Shown here: piece by piece, positions 56,747 to 64,000 of the stretch
How positions within the stretch are numbered: position 1 is the first letter of the stretch
Layout: each line of letters begins with the position of its first letter
NCBI GenBank assembly: GCA_022059125.1
Contig: JAEUWY010000005.1
Coordinates: forward strand, 4,712,001 to 4,776,000
Length of the DNA stretch: 64,000 bases
Reading direction: 5' to 3'
DNA from: Corynespora cassiicola
Taxonomy: Eukaryota; Ascomycota; Dothideomycetes; Pleosporales; Corynesporascaceae
The notes under the pieces: generated by a model
What the model saw: only the letters and a program-made list of their open reading frames with translations
Told to the model about the DNA's origin: nothing
Database searches by the model: none
Made by a program: the position numbers and the translations under genes

Positions 56747-57806
56747 TCACGCCTTCTTCTGCCCCCACCCCTCCTGGCCCAGCCACCCATACACTTCTGC
56801 ATATTCCTGCTTGAGGTTGCTCACCGTGTGTCCCGGCCCGCTGGGTCCCGGATCATTCAGAGCCTCGACTTTGCGTGTCTGCTTAGCCCCTACTTCTAGA
56901 ATCGTACCTGATTGATAACCGTCAGTAAAGTTTCTAATGCGGAAAGAGGAGCACCCTTGGCTATCCGCGGCCGACACACGTACCTCCACCCAGCTCAGCC
57001 TCTTCGAGACACCTGAGCATGCCTTCCGCCACCTCCTCGGGCGTCGCCCACTCGTCCTTGGAGTCGTCGAAGAAGGTCAACTTCTCCGGGTGTTCCGTCC
57101 ACAGCGGCGTCTTGATGACGCCCGGCGCAACACCATTGACTCTGATGCCCAGCTCCTGCTCCAGCGTCGCGAGCGACCTGATGAAGCCATTCATCGCATG
57201 TTTGGCCGCGACGTAAATTGGGGCGTGCAGATTCGGAAGTTGGCCCGCAATACTGCTAATGAGGATGACGCGCTTGGGGTTCTCCTTGCTGACCCTGTCC
57301 TTGCCCGACGCGTTCAAAAACTCTGATATTGCGAGCTGCGTCGCGCGAATCGGGTGTGTGACGTTGATGTCAATGTTTGCGAACCGACCACCCACCGGAT
57401 CGTCCCTTGAGCTTCCGCCCGTTCCCGGCGGATGCCAAAAGTTACTCCAGTGCGGCTCGTAGATGCCTGCGCCGGGGCATACAATGTCGATGCTGCCGAA
57501 CTCTCGCCGGGCCGTGCTGAACATGTCGTCCAACTGCGGCCAGCTCGTCACATCTGTCTTTTGAAACACCGCGCGCGGGTTGCCGGACGAATACTTCTCG
57601 AGCAGTTTCTGGGACTCGGGGCGAAGAGCGATATCGGCAATGAGTACGTTGCAGCCGCGGGCAAGGAGGAGCTCCGCAAAGGAGAAGTTTATGCCTGATG
57701 GTTTGTTAAGCAGAGTCAAGCGTGGACCAGAATAAAGCAATGTACCTGAGCCGGCTCCCGTTACTATGGCCGTCTTGCCATTGACAGAGTAAGGCTGGTC
57801 AGCCAT
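56747..57806 (-). CDS. Short-chain dehydrogenase/reductase (classical, NAD-type)
   Basis: Exons 57806-57746, 57694-56984 and 56907-56747 (introns 51 and 76 bp) give 310 residues. It is a Rossmann-fold oxidoreductase: TGAGSGI nucleotide-binding motif at 16-22 (the intron splits Gly21), an acidic Asp41 ending the second strand (NAD rather than NADP), CPGAG at 93-97 in place of NNAG, and catalytic Ser168, Tyr181 and Lys185 (YVAAK). The PG..KTPLW stretch follows, as usual. The layout recalls 15-hydroxyprostaglandin-dehydrogenase-like fungal SDRs, but the substrate cannot be read from sequence. Residues ~115-123 form a small Gly/Ser/Asp insertion. The C-terminal exon adds a family-style tail with Gly-Pro repeats and Trp. 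It probably lacks a peroxisomal signal (ends Lys-Lys-Ala). Confidence 0.9.
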
Positions 57807-58809
57807 GTTGCTTTCTGAATGGTATGCTTGTCCGTGGTGGATGATGCAGCTTGACACACACTTTTATTCCTGTATCAAGACGAAGACTACATTTGCAATT
57901 ACAGTTCCTTCCGGATAAAACGTTTAAATATATCCATCTGCCACCCCGTGGGGAACGCTTTCGCGGCACGAGCACCGTACTGCTCGTCTGCCGGTATACC
58001 TCAACGGGTGAGGGGCAGAGAGGGGCATTCTGAGTATTCGGTAGAAAGTAGGCCGGGGTCCCGGCCTTGATGGGGCAGGTTTGCCGAGGGACGGTACGGG
58101 TCCAGACTAGACGTCGCGACATACGAGTAAACAATACTCGAATGGGATGGTCCGCGAGACAGCAAAGACAAGATGGACTCCAAACGAGTATGTTGGCGGG
58201 GACTGAGAAGAGGTGTTGGCACGCAGTCGCAGGTGGACGTGAATTTGGTTAGATTGGGAAGGAGCCTCCGATGCCCCATGTCCCGACTGGGTACCTACCC
58301 AGCTAGGTAGTTGCACGCTCACGCTCACGCTCACGCTGACTGAATAGATGAGGATGCAAAAATGACACATTCTATGCAGTCCCTTTGCGGGAAATCATAC
58401 ATATGATGTTAGATCCCAATTAAACCGAGTCAAGTGCTCTCATTTGTACTACCCACACAATATCATTATCCCAGCCTACCCCTACGCTCTTAGAATCGAG
58501 CGTTGGACCCACCCTGTATAACGCCTAGGCCTTTGGCCACATCCTTGGGTATTCCTCCCGCATGCTGTCAGTTGCAGGGGGCACAAAAGCCTCGTGCTGT
58601 GGCCAATCTGCACGTTGCCGCTGGAAACCTGACACAGCAGCTGTAAATGTGTCCAAAATCAATGTCGGCAGACATGGTGAGACAGGTCCATGCATCAACG
58701 AGTCGGTGTGCGATCTGGTTGGGGCTGCAGGCCACTGCTCCCATTCTGGCCGTTGCCTCTTTTCACTTGTGTAAGAGAGAGTTCTCATATTTTTTTTGTC
58801 GAAAAATGC
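57807..58809. other. Spacer between the dehydrogenase and glycosyltransferase genes
   Basis: One kilobase with no gene-like frame. It holds the dehydrogenase promoter and the glycosyltransferase 3' flank. The hexamer repeat at 58314-58337 lies here. Confidence 0.5.
58314..58337. repeat. Hexanucleotide repeat (CACGCT)4
   Basis: Four exact copies of CACGCT. Confidence 0.95.
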
Positions 58810-60829
58810 TCAATCCAGCTGGATTCGTTCTTCCAAATCCTTCACATAGCCCATAATTTCCCTCTTATCATCGCAGACACGAGCATACTGTGGCCGAGTT
58901 AGTACAACGAACATGATAGGGCGTGGTGATACTGACCTCCATAAGCAGTCTCATCACGTAAATTTGCATGTCCTCTTTGCGCAAGACCTTCTCAGCCCAT
59001 TCTTTCCCAGCGAGCGCAATCTTCTTGCCTGCCCTATCGTGGGCAAGCTCTCTCAGATACTCGCCTTGTTCTACGTGCGAGGTGCCGCTGGTACCCATGA
59101 AGTAGTCCAAGATGCCGTAAACGTCAACATACGAGTTATCCATTGGGACAAAATGCAGCCAAGGGGTCAAGCGAGAGTCGTGCCACTCTGAATAAATGGA
59201 CGCCTTGATCGGGACCGACGTGGAACGGAGAAAGCCGAGATAGCGGCCGCTGAAGCTGTTGCCATCGAGATCTGCAAGATACTTGTAGCTATACTGTTCC
59301 TTCATGGGAACTGGTTTTTTTACGGAAAAGTAATGATCCGTGTATGGACACTGCGCATTGCCAGTCTGCGGAAAGCAGTCCAGGCTGACAAAGCCAACGT
59401 CTGTAATCTTGCTCAGCCAGGAGCCTAGGTCCGTGTGCTGCACTGCTCGCAAGTTGTACGTCCTGTACGACTGTAGAACAAAATTGGGGCCTTGGTTGGG
59501 GCCGGATACGTTCCGTTCGGCCTCCTGAATGGCTGTCCCATTCACCATGGATACAAAGCGGTGGCGATGGAAGCGGGTCCAATTTGATTCCCGGTTACGT
59601 CCACCAGTTGCAGCACCACGCCACATCAACTTATGCTCCTTCTTCTCCCAGGCAGGGCCGTGGTCATCTCCACCCGAATACAAGACATCGTCGGACCAAT
59701 ACATGGCGGGTGGTAAGAGGATATCGTTGTTCATGGGAAGCTTGGAGCCGCCGAACAAAGGCATCAGCGTGTGTGTGGTGGACTGAGAAACTGGCTCGAC
59801 AAACGTGCCATGAGACTCGCGCAGCTCTGGCTGCCAGCATGGATCCCTAATGGTGGTCCAGTTCAAGACATATCCCTCAAAAGACCTCGGGGGGAAGTTG
59901 GCGTGCATGGGAGGTGGCCCAGTGAGCTTGTTTACAGATGTCGCGTTGCGCGACATGGACTGGGGCGGACACCCCACGCGTGCGGCGTCCCAGTAGGAAC
60001 CCGTAGTGATCCATTCCACATCGGTGGGCTTAGCCAGGTGCTCGTCTACGTCCTTGAGGCCAGTGTACTCGCCCACTACATCTTTGACTTGAACCATCTT
60101 CCGCAAGCGACCCTCTTCACGGACACGGCGATCGACTTCGTCCCAGGGCGCAATCACGCGAGATTCATCCATGACATTAATGGGAATATCAACATCTGGA
60201 AGCCACTTTTGGATGGATCGAGTCAGGTCAAGCCACAGATCCATCCATGGCCGATCCTTGTCCGTAGTCATGTTGGCGACGCCATTCCTGACGCTGATGA
60301 GGTGAGGGAAACCCTTGGCCTGTCGGCGTAGGTCTGCTGCCTCGAGTCCCCAGTAGGGGGTTAGATCTTGGTAGATTTGGTCGAAAAAGTCCTCAACAAT
60401 GACGGCATCGTGCTCCTGGGCAAACTTGAACCACTCGTCGAAGCCGGGTGGGGGGTGGCGTCCCCGTTTCTTTCGATATGCAGCGGCAGCAGACGCAAGG
60501 TTGTTGGACTGTTTCTCGAGAATGTACTTGTGCCTGGCTTCGGCCTTTTGGATCAGATAGTCGATGGGATGCGACAGGCGCTCCGGCTCCAGGTCATGCT
60601 CCTCGGGTTCCTCAGTGGGCTCGGGTGTCGGTTCCGGGGCGGCGGTGGGCGTGCCAGCCTCGCCATCGGCCTCTGCGATGGCGGTCGCGGTGGCGGAGAG
60701 GTGGGTGATTTTCAGCGACTCTCCACGCCACAGCCAGGCGGTCCCAGAGAGGATGAAGAAACAAGCCAGGATCACAATGGTCCGAAAGGCGAGGCGCGGC
60801 GAGAGCGGCCGACGGGGTAGGTTGTACAT
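58810..60829 (-). CDS. Family 90 glycosyltransferase (CAP10-like)
   Basis: Exons 60829-58937 and 58887-58810 (49-bp intron, TACTAAC branch site, CACAG acceptor) give 656 residues. It is a type II Golgi membrane protein: short basic N-terminus, one hydrophobic helix at about 17-37, then a Pro/Glu-rich stem and a luminal catalytic domain. The second half has the CAP10/GT90 pattern: LFGGSKL..NDILLP..., LMWRGAATGG, a His-Arg-His-Arg-Phe stretch, and the SGRYLGFLRS..PIKASIYSEW block, ending in a D-Y-F region. GT90 enzymes are xylosyl- or glucosyltransferases (for example cryptococcal Cap10 and Cxt1, animal Rumi/POGLUT); sugar and acceptor are unknown here. Several N-glycosylation sites fit a luminal domain. 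The final 25 residues come from exon 2; without splicing the tail would be an unrelated sequence. A longer frame begins at a non-ATG codon, so ATG 60829 is used. Confidence 0.93.
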
Positions 60830-63800
60830 GGTAGGCGACGAGGGGGGGGAAAGGTAATCGGGGGGAGGGCGGGAGGTGGTGAGGTAGCAATGATGGCAGA
60901 CTAGTGGGTCGTTCAGGGTTGCTGCTGTCGTGATGCTGCCATTGTCGCAGCGCAGAAACAAGACGGGGGAGAGGGTTGACAGGAGGTGAGAGGGAGGAGC
61001 CAGAGAGCGCGGTGGCAGTCGACGTCGACGTCGCAGCGCTCGAGGGCTCCGCTGGAAGGCAGCTGGTCAGTGCCTGGGGGGCTGCGCGTCGGCCAGGGCA
61101 ATCCAGGGCAGTCCAGGGCACAGCGCGCGCTGTCTGTCGTCGGCTCGAGTGCTCCTGCCCACTGTGCCCGCTCAGCGTGCGGTTTCCCGCAGTGCAGCCG
61201 AGCCGGTCGCGACATCCGCAGCAAACAAGAGGCCGCGAGTCTGCCCCAAGGCCGTCCGTCTTGTCGCGCCGTCACTTCAAACTGCCGGCTCCCTGCGACT
61301 AGCGGGGGTCGTGCGGGCCGCCGGCGTGCTAGTGGTCGCCCCCAGAGCCCGTCGAATGCCAGAGCCCGCTGTCTGAGGCTGCGGGCGTCATCGCTCGCGC
61401 ACTCTGCCCGCCGTCCTGCCCGCTCTGTAGACGCGACATTGGTGTTTTGATAGCTTGGCGGCATGCGATACGAGCACTAGGCCTGCTGTGTGCCCTACCG
61501 AGAGCGGCGCGGATGCCGCCATGCCAGCAACACCATTCCAGCGTCGCCTCCGCACCAAACGACACGACGCGACACGCCATGGCCGTGACGCGCACGCCTC
61601 GAGGAAAAAAAACAGAAAGGGGGAGAGCCTTTTTTTTCCCCGGTGCACATCAGCACCACGCCTGCCACTCGTTGCAGTCCTGCAATCACACCCATGCTTT
61701 GATTCCAGACCTAACTGCTGATCGACATTTGGCCTGCTCCACCGCCCTCGCCCCAGCTTGCTAGCAAACCCCAACTCTTCCCACACTGCAACAGCACCGC
61801 ACAGCGCGAGCCCGAGTCCAATTCGACCCGTCAGTGCCATTCGGCTCCAGCTCGTCGGATCTCTCGCCTCGCAATACCGACGACTCGGCCTGGGGCCCTA
61901 GGTTTCGTCCTTAACGACGTCCTTGACGTGCCGGCCACCGAGAGAAGCAATGGACCTGGAAATGGCCCGAATAACTCTATTCGAAACCATGCGACACATG
62001 GCCGCTCGAGTCCATCACGCCGATGCTTGAGTCCAGCCGCAAGGATCAACGACGTCGCCGAGGGTGTCGCACCTCTTACTGCCGTTTGCGCCATGAGATG
62101 GCAAAAAACAATAATCATCATCAAAATTGAGGCTCTGCTACGAAGAGCTGGGTAACAGTCAGACAGCTTTGCCATACATTCGACGTGAAAAAATGCCGCT
62201 ATCCGTCGGCCGTCGCCGCGATCCTGCAGGGAGGTGTATGTGGTGACTAGCATGCCCATGGCCTGCTCTGGAGTCGTGCCGGACGCACCAGCTGACAAAA
62301 GGCGAGTCACGAATCGAAGCAAATGGATCAGTCTCCCTCAGCCGGGCGGCAACGAAGGCGGTCGCAAAGCATCCAGCCATGGTATTGGGACTCCCTGATG
62401 TAGCTGTAGCGTGAACGGCGGTTCGAGAAACGTAGCGCGAGATCCGCCCCCGTGTCCCTTTGGGGCGACGTCGACCTAAACCGTGGGCGATGGTTTGGTG
62501 TCACCTGCGGCCGGTCCCAATTCCGTGGCAGCAGAAGCTGGAGAAGCCCAGAGTGGAAGCCGGCGCTGGGGTGGGTTTTCCTGTCGTGTGCTTGCGGCTG
62601 AAACCAGCCTTCTGAAATGGGCTCCTCGGGTGAGGAGAAACTGGAATAAGTAATGTGCTCAACCCGCGTCCTCTTCCAGTGGGCGCCGGCACACGTGTTA
62701 CGTCTACCGCGGTTGCAACCATGGACCCCCACGCCCAGGGCGGAGGACAGTGGCGGACTTGGTGGGGTAGGCGCTGGCAGAGAGGGCGATCGGTCTGGGG
62801 TGAGATGGGCAGGGCGGCGGCTGCTCCTACACCGGTCAGCATACAGGGCTCATGGCATGCGGACAGTGCTGCATCCGGAAATGAGGCAGAATGCGAGGCG
62901 GTGTTTGCAGCTCAATATTGGAGGGGGGTTGCAATCTAGGGCGCAGAGTGCACCAAGTACAAGCTGTGAGCAGCCACAAATAGGAGAGGGTCGAGGTCAG
63001 GTAGGCAAGAATGCAGAGAGGCAGGCCGCTTGACCATGCAGGCGACGGCTGGGGGAGAGATTCCAGAGGGCGGGGGGAGGACAGACATGGACCCAGCGGC
63101 CTGGGGCGACCTGGGGCGACCCGGGGCTCTGGTAGTCGGCCTGGAGCTGGCGCCGGCCGCAAAGGCGTGGTTGCAGGCGGCGTCCAGCCAGAGAGTGCCT
63201 GGCGTCCAGCAGTGCGGGCGGGCGCATGCTCTATAAGCGGGTGCTTCCACTCCTGCTCCGCCCTTGCGACCTAGCGACCTGGCGACCTGGCGACATGGCG
63301 TGCTTGTGATGCTGGGGCCGGCGGCGGGCTATGTTAAGCAACGTCTTTTCTATAGCGGCGCCGTGCTCCCCTGGCCGGCCCAGCCGTGGGGCTGGAGCTG
63401 GGGAAGGAGGGCGGGCGTGACAAAGAAAGGGCCAGGGAGCACCACAACGTCACACGTACACCTGTGTCTCTATCGAACAATAACCTGTCTGCTTGCCCCG
63501 TCGACGTAACAGAGGCCCGGAGCGCCAGGCCGAGAGCAAGCCGACATGCAAGATCCAACGCCGGCGGGCGTTATCTCGATCGGCAGGCCAACGTTGGCGC
63601 GGCGCTCGTCCTGGTCGGCGTCGTCGAGGTGGTGGTCACTGACACTCAGACACACAGGCTGCATGTAGGTAGCCGGCCGTCGAGCTTGGGACGGCCCGCA
63701 GGATAGCGCTCGCTAGGCGGGTTGGCGGGGGGGCGGTCCATGGCGGAGAAGTTCGGCGGGTGGGCTGGTGGTGTTGCTGGAGCTGGAGCCGGGCAATTTT

Positions 63801-64000
63801 CCTTCTCTGCTGCAGGCAGAAGTGTTTTCGAAGCCAATGAGACGGGGAGCCGCGGGCAACAGAGGTCTGGTGGTGCAAGCATGGGGGGAGGGGGCCACTG
63901 GTACTGGGCTGGTACTGAGCTGGGACTGTGCTGGGACTGGAGTGGGCATGGAGTGGCAGTCGAGGGCGCAGAGTCCAATCGGATCGGAGGGGAAGGATCG
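60830..64000. other. GC-rich gene-free right flank
   Basis: This starts with the glycosyltransferase promoter. Both strands carry long chance frames because of high GC, none with domains. A Pro/Ala-rich minus-strand frame at 63646-63978 opens at ATG and could be the start of, or a promoter-side shadow for, a gene outside the window, but nothing supports it. A tandem repeat of (GCGACCT)-like units lies at about 63266-63299. Confidence 0.5.
63266..63299. repeat. Imperfect tandem repeat of GCGACCTG units
   Basis: Four copies with single-base differences (GCGACCTA, GCGACCTG, GCGACCTG, GCGACATG). Confidence 0.8.

Noticed and set aside
61831..62322. Minus-strand 163-codon frame
   Set aside because: Opens at TTG and has no domains; overlapping frames on both strands are equally open.
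1..64000. tRNA, rRNA, CRISPR array or intact transposon
   Set aside because: I scanned by eye for T-arm and box-B-like motifs, regularly spaced repeats and transposase-like frames and found none. A covariance-model search would be decisive.

Overview
The window is nuclear DNA of a filamentous ascomycete (Pezizomycotina). Most genes are split by short introns of about 45-75 bp, with GTATGT/GTAAGT-type donors, CTAAC/CTGAC-type branch sites and YAG acceptors. Proteins such as class II myosin, RNA polymerase III subunit 1, Tudor-SN, Cu/Zn superoxide dismutase and a family 90 glycosyltransferase are all fungal in style. I could not fix the class or genus. I rebuilt 14 protein genes and one decayed gene, joining exons by hand. 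Every joined reading frame closes and reaches a stop. No rRNA, tRNA, CRISPR array or intact transposon was recognised.

Layout, left to right. 1-4128 is gene-free. 4129-7239 holds an FHA-domain tail-anchored protein and a tiny eight-cysteine secreted peptide, both on the minus strand. 7953-12368 is the intronless RNA polymerase III largest subunit gene. 14369-14992 is a small secreted protein. 15545-16021 is a broken membrane-protein relic. 16531-18200 is a five-exon secreted beta-rich protein. 18.2-21.3 kb contains an AT-rich, TpA-rich island. 21346-28777 is the myosin II heavy chain on the minus strand, divergent from a zf-C3H1 zinc-finger protein resembling Red1 at 29434-33233. 34016-36724 is arginyl-tRNA synthetase with two in-frame starts. 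42469-44877 is a disordered 802-residue protein. It sits between two GC-rich gene-free stretches, about 5.7 kb and 5.1 kb long, that carry many short tandem repeats. From 49.9 to 60.8 kb five genes lie head-to-tail on the minus strand: Tudor-SN, SOD1, transaldolase, a short-chain dehydrogenase and a GT90 glycosyltransferase. 60.8-64 kb is GC-rich with no convincing gene.

Most genes are housekeeping (transcription, translation, cytokinesis, RNA surveillance, pentose phosphate pathway, superoxide removal), and no biosynthetic cluster is visible. SOD1 and transaldolase are adjacent and could both serve oxidative-stress defence, but nothing here proves co-regulation. I did not find a clearly new biological system. 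The best leads are: (1) the arginyl-tRNA synthetase gene, where a poor-context first AUG opens a mitochondrial-type presequence and the next AUG, 207 nt on, is a near-perfect Kozak start with no AUG between; (2) the eight-cysteine peptide whose last three cysteines come from an 11-codon second exon; (3) a GGGTTTT heptamer just before the myosin stop, leading into an 87-codon acidic open frame.
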